In this document: positions 41,113 to 55,400 of the stretch, piece after piece
Numbering within the stretch: position 1 is the stretch's first letter
Layout: each line of letters begins with the position of its first letter
Made by a program: the position numbers and the translations under genes
The notes under the pieces: generated by a model
The model's database searches: none
The model's input: the letters and a program-made list of their open reading frames with translations, nothing else
Told to the model about the DNA's origin: nothing
Source of the DNA: Podarcis raffonei
Lineage: Eukaryota > Chordata > Lepidosauria > Squamata > Lacertidae
NCBI RefSeq assembly: GCF_027172205.1
Contig: NC_070614.1
Span: forward strand, 38,942,001 to 39,006,000
Reading direction: 5' to 3'
Length of the DNA stretch: 64,000 nt

Positions 41113-44025
41113 ATAGTTTCTGATGGTGATTTTCCATCAGGTCTGTGCTTGCAACATCACTTCCTCTTAGGGCATGAAGCGATGACCACAGCACCAAAGA
41201 CAGCCATGCATGTGCAAATGAGGGATTAAACAGAACCACCAGTCAAAACAGATCTTCCAATGTCCACCCCAGATTTCAATGGGGACAGCTCACACATCCA
41301 GCTACCGAGGAGAAGTCCAGCAAGGAACATGTACATGTGAACCAAACCTTAAATCGCATGTGTACACTTGGCCCAAAGCAAACCCCACGTATCCTGTCTA
41401 GTCTTGAGGCCCCACCTCCAAGGTCTTTCCATCAAGAAGTGGGGGCTGGTTGGATACCTAAGGTTGATTATTCAAGGCTATCAACCATCTTTGGGGCAGT
41501 ACTGATATAGCCCATTTTTTCCTAAACCAACCCAACCCAAAACTGATTACAAACTCAGCTTGCTTATACATTCACTGGGTTAAGTCAAAAGGCAGGAGCG
41601 GAAACAAGCAAGTTATGGCACAGAGTGGATGGAGGGGTGTGCAGAGTTAACGGCAGACTTGCTCTCTGGTGAGTGGAAGCCATGGTTATAGATACAAGAT
41701 ACACAATGACTTGTGAATGATTCAACGTTCCAAGCATTGGGTGTAGCTTGAGTGATGCGGACTTCCTCTTCCTGCAGCCAGCAAGTTTATATCCGAGAAC
41801 TGCTGTAAAGTAGCTGTTAAGGATTTGTGAGCCATAAGGTTGCAAGTTCATACCTCAAAATCCACCAGCCCCTCTGTGACTCAGATAGGCTAATAATATG
41901 TGGTCTGACCTTATTAAAGGTAAAGGGACTCCTGACCGTTCGGTCCAGTCACAGACTCATCTGGGGTTGTGGCGCTCATCTCGCTTTACTGGCCAAGGGA
42001 ACTAGAGTACAACCTCCGGGTCATGTGGCCAGCATGACTAAGCTGATTCTGGTGAACCAGAGCAGCACACAGAAACACCATTTACCTTCCCACCAGAGTG
42101 GTACCTCTTTATCTATTTGCACTTCGTGCCTTTGAACTGCTAGGTTGGCAGGAGTAGGGACCGAGCAATGGGAGCTCACCCCGTCACGGGGATTCGAACT
42201 GCTGACCTTCTGATCGGCAAACCCTGGGCTCTGTGGTTTAACCCACAGCGCCACCTGCATCCCTTGTAACCTGACCTTATTAGGTTGCTGCAAATACTTA
42301 GGGTAGGAGTGGGTAACCTGGGGCCCTTCAAGGTGTTCCCAGACTCCAGTTCCCATGAGCCCCAACTAGCAAGGCCACGTTTCAGGGATGATGGGAGTGT
42401 TGTCCAACAATATCTGGATGGCATGAGTTTGGGGCAAGTGTCACTGTATTGTATCCTCTTTGTATTGCAAAGGAGTGGCTAAGGGGCAAATCCAGGATAT
42501 GAGAAAGAACAAACTTGAGAGAGGGACCAGCAGCTTGGTGCCCTTGATCTTGAGGCCTTATTTACATAGGTGACAGAATGAGGTAGCAGAATGGGATGTA
42601 CCACTTTGAATTACAGGTATGCGGGATGGAGGTTGCTAGGGGGGAAAAATATTCCCACATGTAAACAGAATACAGTACTAGCAAGTAGGAATGGCTAGAT
42701 GCTCTCCAGCTAGCTTGATTTGCAGGGACCTTTATGGATTTTAAAGGGGGGAAGATATAAAAATATCACCCACCTGACGTAGAGTATGAGTTGGTTAAGC
42801 CCAGGCTAGCACTTCAGTTTGGTTTCATAGGTAGGCCAAGGCCCTTCTAACAGATGGCAAATGAGCATGGCTGAAGCATCTATATGGAAGCTGAGGAAGG
42901 CATCCTGCATCACTCCCAGGTTGAGAATGCTAGCCAGGCTGCCAATTGTGGTGAGGGGAAAAGGTGTGGAAAGGGAATAGCCTTTCCTCTAGCTGGGTCC
43001 AAAGGGACTTGCTGCCCACACATGAGGCATCATCCCTTCCCTGGTTACATAAGACATGCTCGCACGTTATTTCAAGCCACTGCCCCTTTAAGGTGCCAGT
43101 ATGAATTGCTCCCACATCACAGACTGCATAATCATTCAGCCCCCAAGCCCACCTTGCGCCTTAGCGTATGCAGAGGAACCTGATCTGCTAACAGAACCAG
43201 CCTGCAGCACAGACAGGGCCATAAACCACTCACGGAGCAATCCAATGGCCCATTTTGCCTACAACAACCAGTGCTATTTGAACCCAAAGCACCCTCTCAA
43301 GGTCCCAAGTAATACTGGGAGGAAATAGCAAACCCTTGTAAGACTGTGAGCAAGCACATCCAATCTCAAGTCTTTTGTCTGTATACACTTCCAATGCACA
43401 CTGGACAAAATTAAATCAGCATTTTCCTGGGGGTGGGTGGGTAGAGTGGGGTTGAAGTCTGGAAGGAGCTTGCCCACTCAGATCTCCGACACCTGGAGGG
43501 CCCACATTTGTTACCCCCATCTTAGCCAGTCCTAAGAGTTATTATTGGAAGTCATTGTTCTGCTGCCTAGGTATGACTTACTGCTGTGGGTGGAGGAGGA
43601 GGGCGACTTCATGTTCTCATATTCCTGTGGTTCTAATCCTAACTTACCTCGACATTTCCACCTTCAAAGCCCTCTGGCCTCTGATTTTGTACAAGGGGAG
43701 CTCAAAACAAAGGGGTTTGTCATCTCAGGAGAGGCTCAGTCTCGTAGGAATTCACTGCATAGGGAATTGATGGCCTAAGTCAGGGATGGAGACCCTGCCA
43801 CCCTCCAGATTTTCTAAGGTGCCATTTCCAGTCGCTCTGAGCCAGCACGGCCAGTAGTGAGAGATGTCTAGAGTTGTAGCCCAGCAACAATCACGGGGAA
43901 GGGCAGCACACAGGCTCCACATTCAAGGTTGAAATGATGCACATCGCCCTCATCTTCCTCCCACCCGAGCCCAGCTCTGCCCTTCTCCCTCAAAAGCAAA
44001 CCCAGGGGCCAAAGCCTTTGGGTGC
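41113..44025. other. Intergenic region between the third Izumo gene and EPN1
   Basis: No coding exon was recognised. A weak poly(A) signal ATTAAA at 41,225-41,230 may serve the Izumo-domain gene. The rest holds one SINE (41,918-42,263), two palindromic MITEs (about 42,303-42,418 and 43,775-43,880) and unique-looking sequence. Confidence 0.5.
41918..42263 (-). repeat. Sauria/POM-type SINE
   Basis: Minus orientation, with reversed tail aaaggtaaagggactcctga and reversed head (cagcgccacctgcatccc). Confidence 0.85.
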
Positions 44026-46465
44026 CATAGAAGAATTTCCATTTATTTCATTTCATTAATAGCATTTTTCTGATGCATACCAGGGTAGGCTTGGGGGTCG
44101 GGGTGGGGAAGATAACGGAAGGGATGGGGTAGAGCCAAGAGGGGGAGGGTCACATACAGCCACTCTTCCCCACCCCAACCCCTTGACCAATGACACAATG
44201 ATTCTGCAAATATACTGACTGGTGTCGGGAGAAAATTATCCCCTGGCATGATTGGGGGGGGGGGTTGGGGGGGTGGCGGCAGCAGCAGCAGGGAGATGTA
44301 GGATGTCCCACCCACTTTAGAAACACAATTGCAAGAGATTTGGGGTGGCAGAGGGTGGGGGAAGAATGAGGGATTTAGCAGATTGTCCTGGGTGCTAATG
44401 AGTAAGCGCCCCACCCCCCGTAGCATAAAATAAGAATCGACAATCACTTACAGCAGCAACACATATACACATACACGCACGCACGCACACAAACACGCAC
44501 ACGCAGCCTCGGACCCTCCCTTTCCCCACAAGCTGTTGGCTCCCAAAGGGCCAGAATCAGGCCACCTACCCATCTCCCCCCTCCCTCCCTCCCTCCCTCC
44601 CTCAACGAGTCTTGAAGAACGGTGGGGGCTTCTTTGCTATGCTGTCGGAACGGACGGAGGACTCCGCTGTTTTACAAGTCAAAGATGGCACGTCCTCTCT
44701 GGGGTCTTGAGTGGGTCAGCAGTGGGAGCAACACCCCCACCCCCAAAAACCCCCCACATGCACACAAAGGAGGAGGTTGCAGCAGGAGAGGGAGAAAAGT
44801 AGGTCACGTGTGGAGAGTGGACGGCTCAGACTGCATTTGATCACCCCCTGTGCGAAGAGTGCTGCAAAGTGGGGTCCCTGGGTTGTGGGTGTGGCTGCGT
44901 GTCCTCTCCTCTCCTCTCCCCCCCCCCCGGCTCCCTTTTCAAGCAATGCGCACTTTTGGCATAAGAGAAAGAGAGGGAGAGGGAGAATTTCCTCCTCCGC
45001 AGGGACGTTGTTGCTTTGTCCACACTCATCATCCGAGTCCTCACCCTGGCCTGCTGCAGTCCAGAAACGGAGAAGGGCGGCTGGGCTTTACAGATCCCCT
45101 GCCGTTCCACATCTGGCAGGGGGCCTTTGGCTGTTTCTGGGCTTCCACAAAGCAGGCCAAGAGAGAGAGAGAGAGACTCAACTTCTGCAATAGTCCCCCC
45201 CTCCCTCCCCGGACACGTTGCTGTTGGAAAACTTTTTCTTTTTTTAAGATTCTCAAGAGTATCGATCCTCCGATGGCTTCCAGGTTCCTTCTTCACAGCA
45301 GGCTGTGTTGGCTGCTTCAAGTCCCCGCCCCCCGAGGTGTGATGCGCCAATAGGGCTCCACGATCCTTGCAAAACGAAACAAAAATGGTGGCTCCCTTCG
45401 GCCCGGGAGTCTGCAGAGGGCAGGCGGCAAAGTGTAGCGGTGGCCTCGTCGCCCTGTGAGGAATGATGGTCCAGCCCCCCTTTCCAGATCCATCTTTTGG
45501 TCTCTGACCGCAGATTAGTGGTATCCCGCCTGGCCCCGGAGACGGAAGAGACAAGTATTCCCAGGGTCTCAACCGTTCCCAGGTGTAGTGAAGGGGATTC
45601 ACTGACGTCACCCCCTTAGTGGAAAAAAAAAAGAAGAGGCAGAGAAGGGCTGGTCCCAGCAGAGGGGTGGGGCAGGAGGGGATGGAGATGTAACCAAACA
45701 TCTGGAAGGGAAGTGGGGGAGTGCCTACCAAAATAAAATCATAATTTAAAAGGACAGTGTCCATCTGTCTCTCCCCACCCCCCCACTACCCACAAGGAAA
45801 CTTTGTTTGGAAGGGCCTGGGAGGGAGGTAGAGGCACATGGCCAATTCTCTTCCTCCATCCCTTCTGCAAAAGGGAAGAGAGAGAGAAAGAGACACATGA
45901 AGGAAGGTGTGGGAGGGGTTGACCAAAATATGATAATCCCCCCTCGCCTTTCAACATGGGAAGGGTTTCTGTGGCCAATACAGGAGAGGGCACAAAGAAC
46001 AGCAACAACAACCACCTGCCTTTGGAGAAGACCAACACACACACCCCTCAACACCCCCCACAACTCTAGATCTGTTGTTGGTTCATAGTTCCCTCCCCTC
46101 AAATGTGACGCTGAAACCTCAACTTGAGTTAGAGAAGGGAGCTGCCCCTGACGCCGACAGAGGACAGCAGAAATGGGGTCTCCCAGCTGCCCCGAAGAGC
46201 AGCGGGGGAGGGGGGAAGGAGGAGCTCTTCAATTAAGCCCCCAAACCAAAACCAAAAAGAGAAAAAATTAAGTCCCCCCTACCCCCAACATGGGGGTGGA
46301 GGAGCTCGCAATAAGGACTTAAGTCTCTTCCCTTCCTTCTCTCTCCCCCCGCCTTCCCGGCTGCCCCGTTTTGTGGGTGGAAACTAAGGGCCCCCCCTTG
46401 CAAACTGGGAATGTGGGGGGGTGACAAGGGGGTGTCATCCCCACAGGGCTAAAAGATCCCCCTGA
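44025..46465 (-). other. EPN1: Presumed EPN1 3' UTR
   Basis: The interval is GC-rich and runs of G, C and purines dominate. It includes a GGCAGC run at about 44,276-44,293, a (CA)n-type tract at 44,455-44,505 and a CCCT repeat at about 44,577-44,602. The long open frames across it are low-complexity and resemble no family. The 3' limit rests on a single poly(A) signal; earlier cleavage is possible. Confidence 0.5.
44042..44047 (-). promoter_or_regulatory. Likely poly(A) signal of EPN1
   Basis: TTTATT on the plus strand is AATAAA on the minus strand, about 2.4 kb after the EPN1 stop codon. It is the first canonical minus-strand signal I noticed in a clean context. Confidence 0.45.
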
Positions 46466-49400
46466 TTATAGCAAGAAGGGGTTGGTGCTGCCCATGGAGG
46501 CGGCTGAGGTGCTGCTGGGGACGACGCCAGTGGGCGGCAGGCTCTGAGGGGGCAGGCCCATGGCAGGGAGCCCCATAGTCGGGACAGCGCCCAAAGGCTG
46601 CACCCCCACCATGGGGGAAACGGAGGCCAGGGGCATCCCGGGGGCCATGGGGGAGACAGAGACCATAGGAGCTGCGGCAGGGAAGGCAGGGGGCGCCGGC
46701 TGAGACAAAGGGAGGACCGGACTGACGCGGAGCTGGTTGAGTGAAAGCGGGGCAGCGGCCGTCGCCTGGAAGGGGTTTGTAGTTGAGGCAGACGCGGCTG
46801 GGGCTGGGGCTGAACCTGCAGCGGATGACAGAGGAGAGAGAGAGGAGGAGGAAGAAAAACAAGTTAAAAGGAACCCAGAAGTCCTGGGTCGATGCCTCCC
46901 ACCCTCAACTCTCAGGAGCCTTGGTTTCCTCTGCAGCCCCATAAAACATCATCAAGCTCTGCAGGATCAGGCCAGTAGCCCATCTAGTCCAGCATCCTGT
47001 TCTCACAGTGGCTTGAGATTCCCAGAAGCCATTGTGGCTAGCAGCCATTGATAGCCTTGTCTTCCATGAATATCTCTAATCCTCTTTTAAAACCATCCCA
47101 GTTGGCGGCCATCACTGCCTTCTGTGGGAGCAGTGTTTAACTACGCGCTGAAGCACGGAGAAGTATGTCCTTTTATCTGTCCTGAATCTTCCTGCTCAAG
47201 CCCATCCTGGAAGTTACTGTGTATCAACCCTGCTCTGCTTTCACCCACCAGACTCAAGCTCAAGGAAGGCCTGGCTTAAAGCAAAGAGGACTTGTCTCAT
47301 TTGCACCTTATAAACAAGGCCGGCAATACTGAACTGACCTGTGGCTCCTACATCCAAATCTACTGCATGAGCCTCCAAGGAGCCAGAAGTTGTGTTTCCC
47401 AACCTCCCCGCTCCAAGCTCAAACCTCAGGCTGGGAGCAGGACAGGGTGGTATGGAGTAGTAGAGGAGGTTTGCACATGCTTGTGAAGCAAGTTTCTAGG
47501 CCTCATGGCTGTGATGTTATGCATGAAGGTGCTGAGCAGAAGATTTCTGGTGGGTAAGGTGGGGTCTCTGCCTTGCATAACCCCTCATTGCAACAATGAG
47601 ACTCAATGTGGCGACATTACACAAAATAAGCCGCACAAACCAACTTCATCTGCGTATTTCTCCCTGGTTTACCCTGAAAGAGATTTTTAAGCCCGTCAAG
47701 AGGTCTGCTTTTAATCCTGCTTTAACAGGAAGCCCCATAAATAGGGGGCCAGACAAGAGAGTCCTGGCAAGAGTTTCCTGCCCAACGAGAGTCATGCAGA
47801 TATAAGAAGACGTGGTTCTTTCCCTCCCCGTTCTGACTTGTATGACTCAACTAAACAGAACTAAGGAGATATCCTTCTCTCTGCCCTGCTTGAACCCCCA
47901 GAGTGCCCTGGCCCCAGAGCACTTACCAGGGGCTAAGAAGGGGTTGGAGGCCTTTGCAATGCTAGAGGCAGTAGAAGGCTTGCTGACCAGGGAGTCCAGG
48001 TCGACGAGGGCAGCGTTGGGGCCCAGAAATGACTCTGGGGTCTTCCGCGTTGGCTTGGAGATCTCGGGCAGCGACCCGCCCATGGAGGCCATGTCAAAAG
48101 TGTTGGGGCTGTCAGTGCCACTGCCAGGTCGGCAAATGGGCACCTCCCCGGCTAAGAGGGACAGCTCACCTAAAGAAAGAGGGAGAGAGAGAGATTGGTG
48201 GGGCCAGACAGGAAAGAGTGGCGAGAGAAGGGAATGGAAGATGCAGAAGAGCACAGATCAAACATGGAGGGAAAAGACAAAGGCCAGCGGAGATACACCC
48301 TTCGGGTTTTGCAACAGTCATAGGCACACGCTCCCAATGCGAATCATGCAAGGGTCAGACAAGCCCTGGGTTAAAGAAGCCGGAAAGAGGGTGGGTGGGG
48401 GGTGAGAAGGGGAGAAAGAATGAAAGAAAAAGACCCCTCTTCAAAGTACATGCAGGAACAAAACTGGTCCGTGGGGTGTCACTTCTGAGCTGAGTTTAGC
48501 TGACCCAAGAGAAGGCAGAGGGCAATGCCAGGAAACGCTGCCACCCAGTCCCGGGGGTCGAGAGTAAGCAAGTGGCAGGCAAGAGACAGGGACATGCAGG
48601 GCAAAGTGGAGGTGCAGAGGTGAGAAGGCGGAGCCATGCAGGGAGCAGGGCTCACCTGTGCTGCTCCCAGATTTGGGCAGTGCCGGGCGCAGGCTGTCGA
48701 AATCAGAGAACTCGTCCCCATCCCCGGGGCTGCCAAACTGCTCAAAGCCTCCGCCAGCTGGAGGGGAGGGACAAGGCAGAAGGGGGTGGGCCAGCAGGGT
48801 TAACAGGAGAGCAAGGGCGGAAGGGACCCATTCCCCACAGACTCACACAATCCTGCGCTGGGGGTCCGTTCCCTGCATCTCGTTCGTGGGGATAAGGCGC
48901 CCAGGAGCCCCAGTTCCCAGCCGGCCTGACCCAAGCCTCCCTCCGCCAGGCCGAGGGGCTCAGGAGCCCTCGCTGTCCCTCACCTGCTGTGCCATTCGTG
49001 CTGGGCTTGGAAGGGGAGCCGCCCCAGGGATCAGAAAACGTGGATGCCGGGGCCCAAGGATCGGGCGCTGGTTTCCCTTGGGACGTGGGAGCTGGTCCAG
49101 ATGACCATGGATCTGTGGGTGGCGCTGCCGTGGTCCCAGAGGAACCTCCGCCTGGGGAAACATCAAGCGGGTCAGACTATCAACGTCTGGGGAAACAGCC
49201 TGTCCGTTGTGCATCAGGACGGACGTGTATGCATTTGTGTTACACCTAGGAGTCCCAGGTTGACACAGACAGAACGGTAATTTACCGTATTTTTCGCCCT
49301 ATAGGACGCACTTTCCCCCTCCAAAATGAAGGGGAAATGTGTGTGCGTCCTATGGGGCGAACGCAGGCTTTCGCTGAAGCCTGGAGAGCGAGAGGGGTCA

Positions 49401-52400
49401 GTGCTCACCGACCCCTCTCGCTCTCCAGGCTTCAGGAAGATATCCGCATGCCTTGGGAGCCCGGTGGGAGTTCCCGCCGGGCTCCCAAGGCTTGCGGATA
49501 GCAGTCTGTTCTGGGGGCTGGGGTCGGGGGAAGCTCAGGCTTCCCCCGCCCCAGCCCCGCGCCTGGGGGGGAAATAATTTTTTCCCCTTTATTTCCCCCC
49601 AAAAAACTAGCTGCACCCTATAGGGCGAAAAATATGGTAGTTCTCTGTGGCCAGTGGGCAGCCTGCCTGAGATAGTGAGAAAGCTCTGCGACAAGAGATC
49701 GCTGCATCTTTGCGAGGTTTGAACACACATAGGGAGCTGCTGCCTTATACCGAATCGGACTGCTAGTCTTTCTAGGCCAATGATGCCTGCTCTGGTTGGC
49801 AGCAGGACTCAGGCGGGAGTTGTGTTCCCATCATCTGATAGTTTTAGCTGGGGTGGTGGGGGGTCGGCCCAAGGAAGGAACCCGGGACCTTCTAAGCGCA
49901 AAGCAAATGTTCTTACCATGGAGCCACAGCTCCTCTCTGGCAAATAAAATAACACCACCCATCAAACAGGGTCAAATGATGAATTGCCTACTAGTAAAAA
50001 AAAGGAAGGGAAGGGAGAGTCTTGAAAGGAAAATTGCTGCAGAGCTGAAGCACCAGAGCTACTATTTAAATGTATATCCTGCCTGTCTTCCACCACACAG
50101 CAGAAGGGGGTAGACAGAGAGCTAGTTGAAGTGGTGTCTCCCACCTTGGAAGGCAGAGGAACCCATAAATGCCCCCAAAGTATCTTTTTTCCTGCTGGGG
50201 GCAGGAGAGAAATGAGCAAGTGAGGAAGGTCGCCTAAGCCCTTTCAGTTAACCTGATTTTAAACAAAAGGCCAAATGCTGAATCATGTTTATCGTATCCT
50301 GATCTGTTCCGTCACTTCTCGCTCTTACCTTCAGGTTTCCACGGGTCGCTGCTTGCAGCCGGGGCCCCTCCCCACGGGTCTGGGGGGGCTGCAGGAGGCG
50401 CCGCAGAGGCCCCCCATGGGTCTCCTGTAGGGGCTGCTCTGGCAGCAGATGGTCCCCATGGGTCAGTGGGAGCTGCGGATACAACTGGGGCAGAGCCACC
50501 CCAGGGGTCAGCGGGAGCAGGAGGGCCGCCCCAGGGGTCCGCAGTGGGAGGGGCGGTGAAGACCTCCGCAAGATCCATGAGGGATGACTGCATGTGGGGC
50601 AGGTGGGGAAGGAATGTGGGAGACAGGCAGAGAAACGGGTCAGGGAATTAATCACGTCTCTATTGTCCCATTTGGAAAACAGTGACAACCCCCCCAATAC
50701 CGCCACACCCTCCGCTTTATAATACCCCAAGAGCAAGAATGGCATCGTGGTTAGAGTATCAGCCTTGTCTACCTCATAGATTACTATGGATGAGTAAACA
50801 CTGTACCCCCATTTTGAGCTCATTGAAAGGAAAGTTGGGGTATCTCTCTATCTCAAAGGAATAAATAGTGCAGGTCAGTGGTTAGAGTGCCAGATTAGGC
50901 CTGGGGAGGTCAAGGTTCAAATCTCCACTCAGTCCCTGGGTGGTCCTGGACTAGTCTCTCTCTCTCTCAGCCTAGCAAAAAGGGGTAGGGAAATCTACGT
51001 ACATGGGAGGAGAAAATAGACAACTGTCACATGGTTACTACCCAGAGCACCTCCTTGGCAGGAAAAATAAAAATAAAAGTTTCAGATGGACATTAAAGTG
51101 CTGCCTTGCAGGATCGAACCAAGGCCTGTGTACCTGGCAATTCTGCCTCCAACAATGGCCCCCCTTACTATTCTCCTCTCCCCTCCCTGCCCCAGGTACC
51201 CATCCAGAACCACCTGCCCGGACCCTGCCTGCTCCACCCTCACCTCCTCCTTGGCAGGCACCGTCTCCTTTTTGCTCTCCTCAATGGCCATCTGGAGTCG
51301 TAGGTCATCCCCACGCCGGATCCGCTCTTCCTGCAAGGGGATTGTGGGAGGGACAAGAGGGCATCAACAGCGATCGCAGGCCAGGGGCAAAGCAGTTCAC
51401 TCACCTTCAGGAGAGGCAGGCAGCGCGGAGGTTTCATGGCCCAGCCTTCGCCCAGCCTGGCGCCCGCCTGGCACTTAGGGCCAAAGCCACCCTCCCTAGC
51501 TAGGAAGGGTTGTGCTGGCTGGGGCTGGTGGTTTTGGTGCAGGGCAACTGGCTGGGCGAGGGCCTGCTGCAGGCCGTGTGCCAGATGATGCTTCAAGCAG
51601 CCGCCACTATGATTCTGTCCGACTCAGGTGGGCAATCCGGAGAGCCGAGGAAGGAGCCAAGGGCTGCCCAGCTCCTCCCACCCCCACCCCTTCATGGGAG
51701 CCCTGATTCGTTCCCCCCTGCAACCCCCCTTGAAAATGCAGGTGCCCAAGCGAACAGCACCTCATCTACATTTGCCTCCCTTCTTGGCATTCTGGCTCCA
51801 AGACCACCCGCCCCCCCCCCCCCCAATGCTGAAGTGGCTTGGCCAGCCTTGGCCTTTCTGTTCTGGTGTTTCCCCTTAACTTCTCCCTTCCTCCACGCTG
51901 CTGGTTGAAGCTAGTAAGCTCCACTCGCAAAGGGAGAAAGCGGAAGTCTTCCTCTCTCCTTACCCTCAAGCTCTAACCAGGCCTTTGCCAACCTGGTGTT
52001 TTGGACTACAACTCCCATCTGCCCGGTTGGGGCTGATGGGAGTTGTAGTCTGAAACATCTCAGGGCTCCAGCTTGGCAAAGCTGCTCCAATCTGTTAACT
52101 ACCACCTTCCTCATCCTCCGCTAAATATCCACCCACCCCAAAAATCCCTTACTCCAAGGGATGGCCTCCCCTTTCCAGCCAGCACTCCTGGCCCCCATTT
52201 CCTCATGGCTCAGGAAGCTCCTCCTCCTCCTGTCCATTGCCTCCGTTCTGCAGAAGACGCACGCAAGACCCGCCTCAGCAGGCACCAGCGACCCATCGCC
52301 TCTCGAAGCAGCAGGACACGCGGACTGACCTGTCCTACCTTCCGGGCCTCCCTCGGAAGGGGAAAGGCACCTCGGGAAATCTTGACTCTACACAGCGGGA

Positions 52401-55400
52401 CAATTAAAGAGGTCTAAAAGTGAAAAATGGAGACACGGCACCCCTGTTGCCATCGCTCTGCTTCGGGACGTGGAGAGAGAGAGAGAACGCTGAGTTAGTG
52501 GGGAAAGTGTGAGGCTGGGGCCTGCTCTGGGGCCGGGGGTGGAAAGTGGTTTAGTTGATTATTTCGAGAGGAGGAGCTGCTGCGGGTGGGGGGCAGAAGG
52601 TGTGCGTCTAACCTTGTCGTGTTCCTCTTTGCTCAAGCTAAGGGCTAGCTGGAGCTGTAGGTCCTCGTCGGCCACTGCAGGGGGCTGGGGGGGAAGAAAC
52701 ACAACGTAAGAGGCATGGAATGGAGCTCGACACAGCGGAGGGAGGGAGGGAGTGGCGGAAGGAAGGAAGGAGAAGTTGGGCGGACTGCAGGCACCTCCAT
52801 TTCACACAACCCAATATCGCCAGGTTCTGCGGCAAATGCCCATTCGATTAGCGGTCCCCTTACCACCCGGATTCTCAGCTTTCTCCATCCATTGTGCTTC
52901 CCCTCTGCTCAGCTAAAGTATTCTTCAGTGTGGATGGGGGAACTACCTTCCCTCCCAGGGACACTTGTGCTATTCGGGGAAGCCCTTGAACCACAGCCCC
53001 TTATGCACTCCAATTCCCCCGAGTTGTCTATGCAAGCTGCTTGAGGGGTGTGATCTAGGAGCGATTCAAGGAGGAGCAAGCTTCACAAGTTTGTAGAGGC
53101 CAATCCCAGAATCTTTCTCTCCTGATCGCACTTTAATAAATCCCCGGCAAGACATAGAGATCACAGAGAGCTAATACGGTTTAGCAGCTACAGGACGAAG
53201 CTTCAAGGTGAGAATCTGGGTTCAAATCCCACAGAAGCCAGTCAGGGGTGCTGTCAGGGTAAAGGTGGCACGGGGGATCCCTGGAAGAGCAGGATACAGA
53301 GGTAACAATGAGCCCCGCTCTTCCCGCGCGCTAGGAGAGACTGCCTTCTAGAGAAGCAGACATCCTCTATGGCAGGAAGAAAGGCACTTCCTTCTCGATT
53401 TACAAGTGGATAACCTGTGACTCCAGATGTTGGACTACAACTCCCATCAGCCCTGACCAGCAGCCATGCTGCCTGGGGGCTGACGGGAACTGGAGTCCAG
53501 CAACACATATAGAGGGTCGCAGGTTCAGTGCCCCTGTCACATAGGAAGCTGCCTCCTACAGAGTCAGACCACTGGTCTACCTAGCTGTGTATTTTCTACA
53601 CTGACTGGCAGCATCTCTCCGGGGCTTCAGGCAGGAGTTTTGCCTCATCCTACCTGGAGATGCCAGGGATTGAACCTGGAACCTTCTGCATGCAAAGCAG
53701 GTGCTCTGCCACTGAGCTTCAGCCCTTCATGCTGAAGGACATGCGACTCCCCAAACTATTTCAGACAGAAAGGGGGGGGGAGGAAAGGAAGAATCGTTTG
53801 TGCCAAGGCTGGACATCTCTGGTGTAGAAACAGGCACCTCCCCCAACCCTCAAAATAAATATTTCTAGCTCAATTCCCTGGATAGTAAAGTTAAATTGTT
53901 GTGGGTCTTTCTGTCTCTCCCCCCTGCCTTTTCGGCCTTCTGTTTTGCAAACAACAAGGGTAAAGTGGAAGGAAATGCGGCATGAAGGAGGAGGAGGAGG
54001 AGGAGGGAAGTGGAAATAAGGTGGCAAAAATAAGGAGCCAAAATTAAACGGACAAGGGTTGGGATGGGGGAAGCAAACACAATCACCCCACTTGGGAGGA
54101 GCCACAGAAAAGGAAAGGAGGCGACAAAAAAAAGCAGGACTTAGGGTCTGATTGGGCGTGGCGTGTGTTGAGTGGCAGGTCTGGGCACAGCCAATGGGAG
54201 CTGCACAGCTTATGTCCAACCTGGTGGCCCCCCTCCAGAGGCTCTGGACTACAGTTCCCATCAGCCCCTGGAGGGCGACAGGTTGGGACAAAGGGCTGCC
54301 AGAATCACAGAAGTTCTGTGGGCAGGGAACTGGTGGGTGTCTGGATGGGAGACAGCTTCCTCCTCCATCCTCTCACTCAAAGGAAGAGCAGGCCCAAGTA
54401 GCATTAACAATAATAATTATAATGGATAGAGTGTGTGGCTAAAGAAAGAACCTCAAGCGCCAAGACTGACGGGTCAAGAGCTATTTGTGTTGTTCCGCTG
54501 AGAAAGACCGGCAGGCAAACCTGAACAAGGCGGCAGCCCACGTGATCCTGGGTGGAGGTGGGGGGGCAGCGCTGCTAAGGAGACTGGTGCTGCGGGAGAG
54601 GTTAACATACAACAGAAAAAAGGTAGGCAAAACCTGGTGTCTTTGAGGGGGCAGGATCAATTCGTGTGCACCCTGTGCGACAGAGAACGGAAGCATTCCC
54701 GATCTCCCCCAGCCAGGAGGGAGAGCTCGTCACCGCAGGGGGGGCTCTGTGCGAAAATCTGGATGAAAAATCTCAATCAAAAAGCCATTTCCTGTCAGGG
54801 AACGTCGGTTCAAACACATCTGTGCCTTGCTTTTGTCTCTTCCCCCCATTCCTCTCAAACCACAAGTAGTACTGAGGAAAACAAACAAATGAATAAACAG
54901 ACCCACAGCTACCCTGAAACCTTTTAACATTTCTACCCAGGATGCACTGCGGCGCAAGATGGCAGCTAGCAGACCGGCCCGCTACCCATCAGCCTCTGCT
55001 CCCAACGTGGGCCAGTGGAGCGTGTGGCCAGCAACTCTAGGGTTCCGTTCCCCCAACGGGGACTGACTTCATTACCAAAATGCTTACGGAAAAGCTCAGC
55101 CGCCCACAAGGCTCTGCTAGCAGCGTCTGCCCAGAGGGGGTCACACACTAGAAACAAAGCTGGACAAGTCAATCTGTTCATTGAGTCAGCATAAATCTCA
55201 TGTCCTCCCTTCCCCCACCTTCCTGGTCAGCAGTTGTTGTTTTTTTAAAAAAACCAAACGAACAGGGGGCATATTTTATAAATTGAGCAAGAGCTGGAAG
55301 GTCCAGAAGGGCTGACATTGGCCAATAGCTGAATCAGCTCTGCCCACCAATTTACAACTCCACCAAAAAAAGATTCATTTACAGAGGAGGCATGAACTTC

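Noticed and set aside
44841-45764. 307-residue minus-strand open frame
   Set aside because: It lies in the presumed EPN1 3' UTR, is low-complexity, and has overlapping equally long frames on the other strand.
53761-54291. 176-residue minus-strand open frame
   Set aside because: Intronic in EPN1, with no family resemblance and no paired splice sites.
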